This document shows positions 18,198 through 27,086 of a stretch of 64,000 nt of DNA, piece by piece. This stretch comes from Glaciecola sp041380235 (lineage in GTDB: Bacteria > Pseudomonadota > Gammaproteobacteria > Enterobacterales > Alteromonadaceae): contig NZ_JBGIYY010000011.1 in assembly GCF_041380235.1 (NCBI RefSeq), positions 62,001 through 126,000 of the forward strand. The letters run 5' to 3'. Each line of letters opens with the position of its first letter. The stretch's first letter is position 1. The translations under genes were made by a program, and so were the position numbers. The notes below the pieces were generated by a model. The model had not been told where the DNA came from. It did no database searches and saw only the letters and a program-made list of their open reading frames with translations.

Positions 18198-19031
18198 TTA
18201 AGTGCGACTTTTGAATCGACGGAACGCTAAGCCAAATGCACTTAAGGTCATAAATGCAGCCATTGATGGTGCAGACACATCCACTTGAGCAGCAGAAAAG
18301 CTGATGCGATAAATCTCCGTATCGGCATTCACAGTAGAGCTATCAAAAACATATCCTGCCGGTGTGCTAAAGCCGTCATAAGCTAATAGCTCAGATAAAT
18401 CAAAATCCACTAATCCATTTTCAGCAATTCTACCGCCATTATTCCCACCTACGACGAATGCGCCGTTTGCAGGATCTGCGACTTCTGAATTGGCATCCCA
18501 TATTGACGCGCCGGTTTGCACTATCATATCGAGTATGAGGTTACCGTTGTCATCAAATAACTTTATTGGATTATCGTTACCTAAAAATAGGTCATTACTA
18601 GGCACCACCATATTCGCGAAGGTAAAGAACTGATTAACCGAAGTATCTACACGAAATGTGTTTGATGCCGTCGCGCTAAAAGGGTTACTTACGCCAGCAT
18701 TAGCCGCCGGTAATGCTGGACCGCCAGCGGCAACCGTTCCAAGTACTGCGTTAGGATCGGCTGCAGCAAATGCGGGGAACCAGTCACTACCCGAACCACC
18801 TTCAGCAACCGAAATAATTGCAGCAGTGGCCGGGGTGTTGATATTAAATGCGTCGAAGGTACCGCTATGAAAGCCTAAACGTAAAGGCGCGAAAGCAACG
18901 CTGTTTTGTGGTGCGAGATTTTCGATAGTGACCGTTATGTCTACCAGCCCAGCTTGAGCGCTACTCGAAAAAGCTGCGCCAAATGCAAAGGCAATAGGTA
19001 AAACCTTGCGTGTTATTTTATTGTTCAACAT
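18198..19031 (-). CDS. Spondin-domain protein with PEP-CTERM-like sorting tail
   Basis: The 277-residue protein has a Sec signal peptide (cleavage near SSAQA-G, residue 27). A spondin_N domain follows at about 30-215: VTIENLAP, LRLGFHSGTFDAFN, AEGGSGSDWFPAF. It ends in VDVSAPSMAAF, a membrane helix and FRRFKSRT, an exosortase-type tail in which SAP or D-x-A-P replaces PEP. The spondin domain is an extracellular fold found in eukaryotic matrix proteins and in scattered bacteria. The bacterial role is unknown, probably attachment or matrix. A GGAG site lies 8 bases upstream of the ATG. The exosortase that would process the tail is not in the window. Confidence 0.8.
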   Translation of the reverse strand: MLNNKITRKVLPIAFAFGAAFSSSAQAGLVDITVTIENLAPQNSVAFAPLRLGFHSGTFDAFNINTPATAAIISVAEGGSGSDWFPAFAAADPNAVLGTVAAGGPALPAANAGVSNPFSATASNTFRVDTSVNQFFTFANMVVPSNDLFLGNDNPIKLFDDNGNLILDMIVQTGASIWDANSEVADPANGAFVVGGNNGGRIAENGLVDFDLSELLAYDGFSTPAGYVFDSSTVNADTEIYRISFSAAQVDVSAPSMAAFMTLSAFGLAFRRFKSRT

Positions 19032-19296
19032 GTTATCTCCATAATTTTAATCTGTATTGTAAAAAACTTTAATGGGAAGTCCTTTGTCAAAGCTTGTAAG
19101 CATTAGATTTTCCCAATTCCATAGTTAACTGCGAAATGTTCACAAATGTGTCACGAAGTGAAAAAGTTTTTATAACGCAGTATTTAAATAAGAAATAAAG
19201 CGGAACATCCAAATAAGCGCCGCGCTCTTTAAAGTGCCGTTTGCACGACATCATTCATGTCCTTGTCTAACAATTGACTCCTACATGCTTTACTTT

Positions 19297-19323
19297 ATTA
19301 CCAAATATTCAATTTTTGGTAAT
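19297..19323 (+). promoter_or_regulatory. Inverted repeat upstream of the alginate lyase promoter
   Basis: ATTACCAAA-N9-TTTGGTAAT is a perfect 9-base dyad. Its right arm contains TTGGTAATA (19316-19324), which is repeated in front of the neighbouring TonB receptor gene. It lies 20 bases before the -35 box and is a likely binding site for a dimeric regulator. Confidence 0.55.
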
Positions 19324-19338
19324 AACATTAATTAACAT

Positions 19339-19372
19339 TTGGTTGACATTAACTTTGAAAGTTGGTTACATT
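19339..19372 (+). promoter_or_regulatory. Promoter of the alginate lyase gene with overlapping operator half
   Basis: TTGACA (19343-19348) and TACATT (19367-19372) are 18 bases apart. The -35 box lies inside TTGGTTGACATT (19339-19350), which recurs with one change before the TonB receptor gene, where it also covers the -35 box. Binding there would compete with RNA polymerase, which suggests repression relieved by an alginate breakdown product. Confidence 0.55.
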
Positions 19373-19395
19373 GTGCGCATAGGTTTACCTCTAAT

Positions 19396-19430
19396 GTCGT
19401 AGCATTTTGCCGTCTACGACTTGTGTCGTA
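19396..19430 (+). promoter_or_regulatory. Mutually exclusive stem-loops in the alginate lyase leader
   Basis: GTCGTAG (19396-19402) can pair with CTACGAC (19414-19420). The inner TACGAC (19415-19420) can instead pair with GTCGTA (19425-19430) around a TTGT tetraloop. Both stems are perfect but cannot form together. If the promoter above is right, they lie 15-50 bases into the transcript. The triple half-site could equally be a DNA operator. Confidence 0.4.
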
Positions 19431-19585
19431 AGACCTTGTTGACTACTGAGCATATTGAGTGCTCGGGCTCTCGGCTCTTATCAATAGGTGTAAGGGTTAA
19501 CTCAGCACCTTTGTGCATATGAAACAAATAAAAGCAGTGGAGCGTAGCGTTTAAAACTACTGCTGCTGCAAAGGAATCAGAGAAG

Positions 19586-20629
19586 ATGAAGTATCCGCAT
19601 ATCCATGCCCATATGTTTTCATGTTGCGTTCAGACGAAAATACAAGCGCTCGTTGTATTGTCGGCTGTTGCTTTTATGGTATTAAGCGTACCAATCAATG
19701 CACAAGAAAATGCATCAAATATGGTAATTCCAGAATCCCATAGCAGCTTGGCCGATGGCGTATTGCTAGGTGATTTTTCTGCACTAGATCCAAGTAAAAA
19801 GCCTGGCGAAAATTTTGATTTACTCGATTGGTCATTGACCCTGCCTACTGATATTAACAAAGACAAAAAAGCCGACACTGTTTACGAATCTGCACTAGAT
19901 GAAGGCTTTGAATTAAAGCCATTCTTTTATACAGCAGATGATGGAGGCTTAGTATTTGCCTGTCCTAATGTGGGTGCTAAAACCTCAAAAAACACCAAAT
20001 ATGCTCGTACCGAACTACGTGAAATGTTACGTCGAGGGAATACTCGAATAAACGTTCGCGGCATAACTGAAAACAATTGGGTTTTCGGCGGCGCGCATGG
20101 TTCGGCTAAACGTAAGGCCGGTGGCATTGAGGGCAGTTTGGAAGGGACTTTAAAGGTCAACCGAGTGTCTACTACGGGCGACGAAAAAATGGTAGGGCGC
20201 GTTATCATAGGGCAGATTCATGCGACTGACGACGAGCCTATTCGCTTGTATTATAGAAAGTTACCAAACAATTCAAGAGGTGCGGTGTACTTTGCTCATG
20301 AAATAAATGGTGGTGATGATGTTTGGATAAATCTCATAGGTACTCGCTCTCATACCTTGTCAGATCCTGAAGATGGCATCGCCTTGGACGAGAAATTCTC
20401 TTACAAAATAACAGTAGAGAACGAAGTTTTGTTTGTCACTATTATCCGCGAAGGCAAGCCAAATATTACACAATACTATGACATGAAAGACAGTGGGTAT
20501 AGTAGTGGTAATCAATTCATGTTTTTCAAGGCCGGTGTGTATAACCAAAACAATGGCGGCGCTGAAGGCGATTATGTTCAAGCCACCTTTTATCATATAC
20601 ATAACTCGCATCGCGGTTATAAATATTAG
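19586..20629 (+). CDS. Polysaccharide lyase family 7 alginate lyase, secreted
   Basis: The 347-residue protein has a signal peptide (hydrophobic stretch about 20-38, ending NAQ) and a PL7 jelly-roll domain from about 75 to the end. The three PL7 signature strands are present: RTELRE (141-146), QIH (210-212) and FKAGVYNQ (314-321). Gln210, His212, Arg141 and the Tyr of the last motif are the expected catalytic set. The enzyme cuts alginate by beta-elimination, giving unsaturated oligosaccharides. The QIH rather than QVH form is generally linked to activity on guluronate-containing blocks. It is the first gene of an alginate cluster and its leader is long and structured. Export to the periplasm or medium is inferred from the signal. 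Confidence 0.92.
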   Translation: MKYPHIHAHMFSCCVQTKIQALVVLSAVAFMVLSVPINAQENASNMVIPESHSSLADGVLLGDFSALDPSKKPGENFDLLDWSLTLPTDINKDKKADTVYESALDEGFELKPFFYTADDGGLVFACPNVGAKTSKNTKYARTELREMLRRGNTRINVRGITENNWVFGGAHGSAKRKAGGIEGSLEGTLKVNRVSTTGDEKMVGRVIIGQIHATDDEPIRLYYRKLPNNSRGAVYFAHEINGGDDVWINLIGTRSHTLSDPEDGIALDEKFSYKITVENEVLFVTIIREGKPNITQYYDMKDSGYSSGNQFMFFKAGVYNQNNGGAEGDYVQATFYHIHNSHRGYKY

Positions 20630-20673
20630 CTCATCAACCCCCATTTTTTTTACCTTCAGAACCCAAGATAAAC

Positions 20674-20741
20674 ATTGGTCAACCAATTGGTAATATTGAT
20701 TTAATCAATTGGTTGATATTTTGGTCTTGATTAAGTATATT
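20674..20741 (+). promoter_or_regulatory. Promoter and overlapping palindromes before the alginate TonB receptor
   Basis: TTGATA (20713-20718) and TATATT (20736-20741) are 17 bases apart. Upstream lie overlapping dyads: ATTGGT-CA-ACCAAT (20674-20687), the palindrome ACCAATTGGT (20682-20691), ATTGAT-TTA-ATCAAT (20695-20709) and ATCAA-TTGG-TTGAT (20704-20717). TTGGTAATA (20687-20695) and TTGGTTGATATT (20709-20720) repeat the arrangement seen at the lyase promoter. The TGGT-NN-ACCA core resembles sites of FadR-type GntR regulators. Confidence 0.6.
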
Positions 20742-20823
20742 GCCAATAACAAAATCGCAACATATTCATTACAAGCGATTCGCAACCACACAGTCGTACA
20801 TAAATAACCACGGAGAACTCGAT

Positions 20824-23800
20824 ATGTTGTCGATATCAGAGAAATATAAAAGCTCAAGCATTCAGGAAGGGCAATTTACCCTCTCACCTGTTGCCAAATG
20901 GGTAAAAGCAGCAGTTATTGCAAGTGTAGCCGGCTCATTTGCACTTTCTGCAACCGCGCAGGAAGCACAAACTGAAGCTGCAAATGAAGCGCAACAAAAT
21001 GTTGAAGTCGTTGAGGTTTCGGGCACACGCAAAACAATTCAAGACCAAATCGCGATAAAACGAGAGGCTACTACCATTGTTGACGGTTTATCTGCGGAAG
21101 ATATTGGAGACTTGCCAGCACTGTCAATTGGTGAGGCCTTAGAATCGATTACTGGTGCTGCATCTCACCGCGAAAATGGTGGTGCGACTGAGATTACTAT
21201 TCGTGGTTTAGGCCCTTTCTTAAGTGCGACTCACATAAACGGCCGCGAAGCGACAAACGGCAGTGGTGACCGCTCTGTCAACTTCTCGCAGTTTCCGTCT
21301 GAATTAATGAGAAAAGTAGCGATTTACAAAACTCAAGATGCCTCAATGATTGAAGGCGGCGTAGCAGGTGTAATTACTCTCGAAACCCTCAAACCACTAG
21401 ATTTCGGTGAACAAAGATTTCAAGCCGAAGTTAAACTTAATTACAACCCTGACCAAGCAAATGTTGAAAACACGTTGCAGAGTGACTTGGGTTATAGAGG
21501 AACCTTAAGCTATGTTGACCAATTCGAATTTGATGGCGGGCAGGCACTAGGGATATCAGTGGGTTGGCAACGTCAGGAAATTAGTCAGCCAGAAGCTGAA
21601 TATCGTGGATCAAGCCCAACGGGCGCATCATTATGGGCTTGCCTAAATGATCCCACGAATACCAATGAAGGTTTCTTCCGTAGTTCAGCCGGCGACTGTG
21701 AAGATCAAGTAAATGGAAGTAACAACCAGGGGTACCAGACGACAATTGACCCAGCAACGGGTAGAGCAGCAGATGCGGGAACTCCATTCGCTTGGGCGGG
21801 CTCGAGCCGCAGCTTCCGTCAAAATGAAACCTCTGACGAAAGGGATTCTTTATTTTTAGGCCTGCAATTTCGTCCATCTGATGCTTGGGACATCAACCTC
21901 GACGCACAAGTATCAGATCGTATCCAAGGCGAAGCTCGGCATGACCTCTATTTCTTACAAAAACGTGTAACACCGGGTATAACCGGACAAAGTTTAGTTA
22001 CTAATGATGTTGGTGGTGTTTTACAGTGGGCCGGTGAAGAGCGTTTTGAGTCTGCCGGTGAGCAGTTTTCTCGCGAAGAAAACTATCGTGGTGGTGGTTT
22101 AAATATAGAACACTATTTCAATGACAACTTAACCATCAGTGCTGATATTTCATACTCGCAAACAAAACGTGAAGAACTGCAAATATCTAACCGAGGCAGA
22201 ACTCCAGGACGTCCCTTCTTCTCATGGACTCTTGGTGCCTACATTCCTCACTTAACTGTCACCGACTTTGACGTGACTGATATTTCTAACTTTACGGATA
22301 GCTTGCGTACTCGTATCGATCGAGAAAACGTTCGAGAGAATGAAATAGTTTCAGGGCGTCTAGATTTCGATTATGCGTTAAACGGTGACATGTTTACCAG
22401 CATTCAAGGCGGTGTTAGAACTTCTGAACTCACGTATGTTCAGTTTGGCGGCAGTATCGGTAATGGTTCAAGGAACGAGTTTCTCTTGAACGAAGGTGTC
22501 ACATCGGCAATCGATGTTCTTCAAGGGTGTCAAATCGATTTCCCTGAATCTGATTTTTTATCTACAGTTTCTGACGGCGATATCATCACTAATGTTGACG
22601 GCGCTGGCAATGTAATAGCAAGCGGAACGGGCTCTTCATGGGCAACTTTTGATAACGTTTGTTTTTCTCAAGCATTAGTAAACTCTCAGGGCGGTGAGTT
22701 CGGATATCCAGAAGTTGAGTACGAAAATGCCGGTACTGTTGATGTCACCGAAGAAACCACTTCTGCTTATTTAATGGCTAACTACGATTCTGAAATGTTT
22801 GGTAAATTTATTCGCGGTAACTTTGGTGTTCGTGTTGTAAACACAGATGTCACTTCAGTTAGCTTTCGACAAGGATTCGACGTTCTTACCGATGAGCTTG
22901 GCGTGCTGAGCCTCATAACAAATGGCAGTATTGAGCGTGTTGTTGGTGGTGGTGATTACACCGAAGTATTACCAAGTTTCAACTTAGTGGTTGATTACTC
23001 AGAAGATATCCTAATTAGAGCCGGTATTTATCGCGGCATGTCTCGAGCAGACCCCTCAGACCTAGGCTTTAGCCGCACATTCCAAACTGATGATGAAGTT
23101 GATCCTGTTTCAATTAGTGACTTGGTTGTGGGCGTTAATGGTTCAGGGAACCCAAATACTCAGCCATTAATGTCTTGGAACTACGATCTGGCCTTTGAAT
23201 GGTACCCGAACGAAGATTCAATTATTGCACTGGGCTTTTACTACAAACAATTTAACGGAGGTTTCCAGCAACAAACTGTACTCGAAACCTTCACAATTGA
23301 AGGTGTAGATGTTGCATTACCTATTACCAACTCGGTAACAACTGATGAAAAAAGTGACCTCATGGGCCTTGAAGCTTCATTTGCGTACCGTTGGGATAAC
23401 GGTCTTGGCGTGAAGTTTGGTTACAACTACGCAGATACTAATTTTGAGTTTGAAGACAGCCTTTACGGCGATACTTTTGTTACTGATCTTGATGGCGTAA
23501 CCACACAACTAACAGAGGGGATTATTGCTCCAGGTGCAGTCCCCGGCTTCTCTGAGCATGTATTTAGTGGCCAGCTTTATTATCAAGTTGGCGACTTTGA
23601 TACGGCGCTTATTTATAAATATCGCAGTGAATACTTTCAGCCATTCGTGAGCAATGGCACCAGATTGCGCTTTGTCGATGAAGTGGGTGTTTGGGAAGCG
23701 CGTGCTTCTTACAGAATCAATAAAAACATTCGTGTGAAGGTTGAAGCAATAAACTTGTTTAGTGCCCCTCGTTCTGATGATTACTTCGTGCAGGGTAACC

Positions 23801-23859
23801 TAGGTCAGGTGAATGATTATGGTCCTCGTTTGTTCGCGGGTATTAGCTTCAAGTATTAA
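20824..23859 (+). CDS. TonB-dependent receptor (alginate oligosaccharide uptake likely)
   Basis: An outer-membrane receptor of 1011 residues, beginning at the ATG at 20824. It has a signal peptide (WVKAAVIASVAGSFALSATAQ, about 25-45) and a TonB-box-like VEVVEVSG. A plug domain follows (about 65-200: LPALSIGEALESITGA, TEITIRGLGPF, INGRE), then a beta-barrel ending in GPRLFAGISFKY with an aromatic last residue. It belongs to the long receptor group common in Alteromonadales and Caulobacter polysaccharide loci. An in-frame TTG at 20740 is rejected as the start because it sits on the -10 box and the extra residues do not look like a signal peptide. Neighbouring lyase and shared operator motif point to alginate oligosaccharides. 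Confidence 0.9.
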   Translation: MLSISEKYKSSSIQEGQFTLSPVAKWVKAAVIASVAGSFALSATAQEAQTEAANEAQQNVEVVEVSGTRKTIQDQIAIKREATTIVDGLSAEDIGDLPALSIGEALESITGAASHRENGGATEITIRGLGPFLSATHINGREATNGSGDRSVNFSQFPSELMRKVAIYKTQDASMIEGGVAGVITLETLKPLDFGEQRFQAEVKLNYNPDQANVENTLQSDLGYRGTLSYVDQFEFDGGQALGISVGWQRQEISQPEAEYRGSSPTGASLWACLNDPTNTNEGFFRSSAGDCEDQVNGSNNQGYQTTIDPATGRAADAGTPFAWAGSSRSFRQNETSDERDSLFLGLQFRPSDAWDINLDAQVSDRIQGEARHDLYFLQKRVTPGITGQSLVTNDVGGVLQWAGEERFESAGEQFSREENYRGGGLNIEHYFNDNLTISADISYSQTKREELQISNRGRTPGRPFFSWTLGAYIPHLTVTDFDVTDISNFTDSLRTRIDRENVRENEIVSGRLDFDYALNGDMFTSIQGGVRTSELTYVQFGGSIGNGSRNEFLLNEGVTSAIDVLQGCQIDFPESDFLSTVSDGDIITNVDGAGNVIASGTGSSWATFDNVCFSQALVNSQGGEFGYPEVEYENAGTVDVTEETTSAYLMANYDSEMFGKFIRGNFGVRVVNTDVTSVSFRQGFDVLTDELGVLSLITNGSIERVVGGGDYTEVLPSFNLVVDYSEDILIRAGIYRGMSRADPSDLGFSRTFQTDDEVDPVSISDLVVGVNGSGNPNTQPLMSWNYDLAFEWYPNEDSIIALGFYYKQFNGGFQQQTVLETFTIEGVDVALPITNSVTTDEKSDLMGLEASFAYRWDNGLGVKFGYNYADTNFEFEDSLYGDTFVTDLDGVTTQLTEGIIAPGAVPGFSEHVFSGQLYYQVGDFDTALIYKYRSEYFQPFVSNGTRLRFVDEVGVWEARASYRINKNIRVKVEAINLFSAPRSDDYFVQGNLGQVNDYGPRLFAGISFKY

Positions 23860-23932
23860 GCGAGCTTAACGCGGGCTTAGAACGAGTAAAGCAAATAACA
23901 TTTTAAAAGTGAAACTTTCAGGAGTAGAAAGC

Positions 23933-26926
23933 ATGTTTAATAAATCACTTATCCTCATTGTTGTCGCTGCGGCCCTAGCTGGGTGTGGCGGAGATGACAA
24001 TGCTGAAATAGAAAATAACAGCCGTGGCAGCATCGCAATTAGCGGAAGCGATTTTGTTGCTGGTGGCCAACTCTCTGCATCGGTTACTGATGCAGACGGT
24101 ATCCTAGACAACACTCTTACCTACGCTTGGTCAACAGGCGCTACAGGCAATAGCTATACTATCACCGAGGCGGATGAAGGCTCAGTGATTTCAGTGTCTG
24201 CAGTCTATACAGACCAAGCTGGCTTTACAGAAGGAGTGGGTGCCTCTACTCCTATTATTCGTCCCACCTTAGACGTGGCCGCTATTGTAGTAAAAGGGCC
24301 CGTTAACGCAGCAAGCTGTGAAATTTTTGAAGTGGACGAGAGCGGTGCTGCGGTAACACCTGCACAGGGCACCGCGACGTCTGGCGATACAGGCGGCGTA
24401 ACATTTACCGACGTCAACTTTGAAGGTACTGGTTTAGTAGCGTGTACGGGTGGCTCTTACACTGACGAATCAACAGGCGCAACTTTAGAGGCGCCTGTGC
24501 TAAGAGCCGTGGTAAATGTGGTTGAGGGGAGCAACGAAACACCGGCACCCTTATATGTGGTTTCTCCTCTCACAGAGATGGCCGTGCAAGCTGCGCGTGA
24601 TAATTTAAATAATTTTGCAGAACAAGCAGAGGCAATCAATGCTCGATTTGGCATTCGCTTTGATACAACAGAAGTAGCGCCTACCGCTGTTGGTGTGGTT
24701 GCCCTTGGGGCAGATGGTGCGAAAGATGCCGATAGGTACGGATCAGTCTTAGCGCTTCTATCGCAATTGGATGCAGATGATGCAGGCAAAGATATGGCTG
24801 CAATTATTCAAGATGTGGCTACTGACTTAGCTGATGGTTCTTTTTCAGATGCCGCTTTAGATGCATTTGAAATGGCTCAAATCAATCTTCAAACTATTTC
24901 TGAAGTGGCTGGAGATGTTGACCAGGCTTTACTCGATGTTATCGGCTCAGCTGTAGGTTATAACAACGACCCAGTTGCTGCTATTTTTGAAGGCGTGCTA
25001 AGTGGGACCGTTCAAAACACAACGATGGAGCCATTAACAGGCACGGTAATCGTCAATGATCCAAACTTTGAAGAAGATGCAGTCGTTGCGCAGAGCAATG
25101 TAGTGCTTGATTTTGGTACCTTTAGTATTGTTGCTGATGGAAATTGGTCTTACACCGTAGACACCGAAAATGAGACGGTTGCCAATTTGGAAGTAGGTAA
25201 CTCGGTAAACGACGTTGTTACCATTGCATCAATTGACGGCACAACCGCCGACATTGAAATACGGGTTGCCGCACTTACTCAAGTGGTCAAAATTTCGGAT
25301 ATCGGTAATGACACCGGTGAAATTAGATTCTCTGTGAATAATTTGCGTCAAGGAAAGCTTAGCGCTTCATTTTCTAAAGAGGCTGCGCTAGGCAGTGATG
25401 GCAACAACAAAGACGCCTACATAGCCTTATATGGAACATCAGGAAGCTCTAGTGAATCACTTATCGATTTGCGTATTCAAGGCAGTCAAACGGATAGTGC
25501 TGGAAACACTATTGAGCCGCGTTTCTTGGTGCGAAATACCGACAATGATGCCTATCCTGGCGATATTATTACCGCACCATTTGTTGAAGAACAATTCTAT
25601 GACGTAGAAATCGCCTGGGACTTAGATGCTACAGAGCAGCTAACAGTTACTATTGACGGCGAAGTGATTGGCGGAGGTTCTTTTTCTACTGCCGCTGTGG
25701 TCGACTCTGATTTTACAGATTTAAATCAGTGGTTTGCTGATGGTGTCAGAACCATCCAATTTAGATTCGGTGACAACGATAGAACGATTCCTTTTGGCTC
25801 TTACTTTGTTGATAACATTGCCGTCTATTCAGATACTGCTGGAACAACTAGCGTTTTTAATGATGATTTTGAAGCCTACGCTGAAGGTGAAACATTGGAT
25901 GGTGTTGGTAGCCTGTATAGTTTAGCTATTTACTCTGAGGTGGTTGTATTCGATGTGGGCGATGGCTCTGTTGAACCTACACCAGCCGTGTTTTTCGATT
26001 TGACAGCAGCGCTAGCGAGCGACGCAACGGAAGCGTTAACTGGTGCTGTGAGCGTAATTGACCCAGATGAGGGCGAGGCCTTTATCTTTGCAGCAACAGT
26101 GAATAGCACATTTGGCTCTTTCTCTATTGCAGAAGATGGCGCTTGGACTTATACCCTTGATACAAACAATCCAACTATTGCTGCACTCATAAGCGGTGAG
26201 CGTGAAACCGATACTATTACTATTGAGTCGTTTGACGGCACAACTGCAGAGCTTGTGATTACTATTACAGGCGTAGGTGGTGATACCGGCGGTGCGAATA
26301 AAGTAGCGGTTATTATCGATACCGATCCGGGTGACACAGGTGAATTACGCTATGCACTTGGCGATGACGGCCCTCTTGCTCAAGGTAGAATTGAGGTTGC
26401 TGTTAAGCGTCTTGATGATGACCTTGGTGACGGTGATGCGTTTATAACGCTATTTAACTCTGCAACCAATAACGACGGTGCTATCTTAGATCTTCGCATC
26501 AGAGATGATAGCTTTGGTGTTCGCAGTCCAAGCGACATCGATACTTCAGCGGCCAGTGTTGTACTAGACCAATTCATGAATGTTGTGATCACTTGGGATT
26601 ATCCAAATGGCGATACTACGGTGAATCCACTAGTCACCGTTGAAGTTGATGGGGTAAGGTTTACTGCAAGTGGATTTACGCCTGACAACAATTCAGTAGG
26701 TGGCGTGACTCATGTGTCAGTAAGGTTTGGCGATAACAGCGGTTCTAGAGCTGAAACCGGCGTGGTATCGGTAGATAATTTTGCCATCTATTCTGATACA
26801 GCGGGAATGACGGAAGTATTTTCAGACAACTTTGAGTCTTACGCTGAGGGTGATTCGCTTGATACAGACAATGCAGTTTCGCCCTATAACTCATCAACAT
26901 CTGAGGCTACGGTTGGTGTTGAATAA
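23933..26926 (+). CDS. Large lipoprotein with VCBS repeats and two lectin-like modules
   Basis: A protein of 997 residues from the ATG at 23933 (AGGAG site 8 bases before it). It begins with a lipoprotein signal and lipobox LAGC (Cys18), then a Gly/Asp linker. An Ig-like module follows (about 30-110), then a helical segment (about 190-340), and two VCBS-type repeats (near 350-450 and 680-780). Each repeat is followed by a beta-sandwich module ending in nearly the same way (VDNIAVYSDTAGT and VDNFAIYSDTAGM, each followed by FE(A/S)YAEG). The layout suggests a surface lipoprotein that binds polysaccharide and hands it to the receptor encoded just upstream. A direct function is not known. Confidence 0.75.
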   Translation: MFNKSLILIVVAAALAGCGGDDNAEIENNSRGSIAISGSDFVAGGQLSASVTDADGILDNTLTYAWSTGATGNSYTITEADEGSVISVSAVYTDQAGFTEGVGASTPIIRPTLDVAAIVVKGPVNAASCEIFEVDESGAAVTPAQGTATSGDTGGVTFTDVNFEGTGLVACTGGSYTDESTGATLEAPVLRAVVNVVEGSNETPAPLYVVSPLTEMAVQAARDNLNNFAEQAEAINARFGIRFDTTEVAPTAVGVVALGADGAKDADRYGSVLALLSQLDADDAGKDMAAIIQDVATDLADGSFSDAALDAFEMAQINLQTISEVAGDVDQALLDVIGSAVGYNNDPVAAIFEGVLSGTVQNTTMEPLTGTVIVNDPNFEEDAVVAQSNVVLDFGTFSIVADGNWSYTVDTENETVANLEVGNSVNDVVTIASIDGTTADIEIRVAALTQVVKISDIGNDTGEIRFSVNNLRQGKLSASFSKEAALGSDGNNKDAYIALYGTSGSSSESLIDLRIQGSQTDSAGNTIEPRFLVRNTDNDAYPGDIITAPFVEEQFYDVEIAWDLDATEQLTVTIDGEVIGGGSFSTAAVVDSDFTDLNQWFADGVRTIQFRFGDNDRTIPFGSYFVDNIAVYSDTAGTTSVFNDDFEAYAEGETLDGVGSLYSLAIYSEVVVFDVGDGSVEPTPAVFFDLTAALASDATEALTGAVSVIDPDEGEAFIFAATVNSTFGSFSIAEDGAWTYTLDTNNPTIAALISGERETDTITIESFDGTTAELVITITGVGGDTGGANKVAVIIDTDPGDTGELRYALGDDGPLAQGRIEVAVKRLDDDLGDGDAFITLFNSATNNDGAILDLRIRDDSFGVRSPSDIDTSAASVVLDQFMNVVITWDYPNGDTTVNPLVTVEVDGVRFTASGFTPDNNSVGGVTHVSVRFGDNSGSRAETGVVSVDNFAIYSDTAGMTEVFSDNFESYAEGDSLDTDNAVSPYNSSTSEATVGVE

Positions 26927-27086
26927 CTCAAGCTATTGCTATTAGCACTCAGCTTTCGTGTCTCCAAGGTCATTGCGAACGATGCATGGCGCTTGGAGAC
27001 AAGTCTTGGAATAGTTCCCAAATTCAACACGGCCTTCCCACATATGGGGTAGGTCGAGTTATTAAATACTAGTTAGGAAATTAAAA
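26927..27086. other. Gap with a long stem-loop between the lipoprotein and reductase genes
   Basis: A 10-base-pair stem TGTCTCCAAG (26959-26968) with CTTGGAGACA (26992-27001) encloses a 23-base loop. No T-run follows, so it is not a classic terminator. A second imperfect hairpin (about 27034-27058) follows. It may protect or separate the mRNA of the two genes. Confidence 0.4.

Larger units (their letters stand above)
19032..19585. other. Long regulatory gap upstream of the alginate lyase
   Basis: No coding region is seen in these 554 bases. The left part carries the promoter of the spondin-domain gene. The right part (19297-19585) holds the lyase promoter with operator-like dyads and a transcribed leader of about 205 bases with overlapping stem-loops (entered separately). 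Confidence 0.7.

Noticed and set aside
20740..20823. TTG start that would add 28 residues to the alginate TonB receptor
   Set aside because: The TTG overlaps the -10 box TATATT (20736-20741) and the added residues do not form a signal peptide; the ATG at 20824 has a good leader.
23909..23932. GTG start for the VCBS lipoprotein
   Set aside because: The ATG at 23933 has an AGGAG site at the right distance and puts the lipobox at residue 18.
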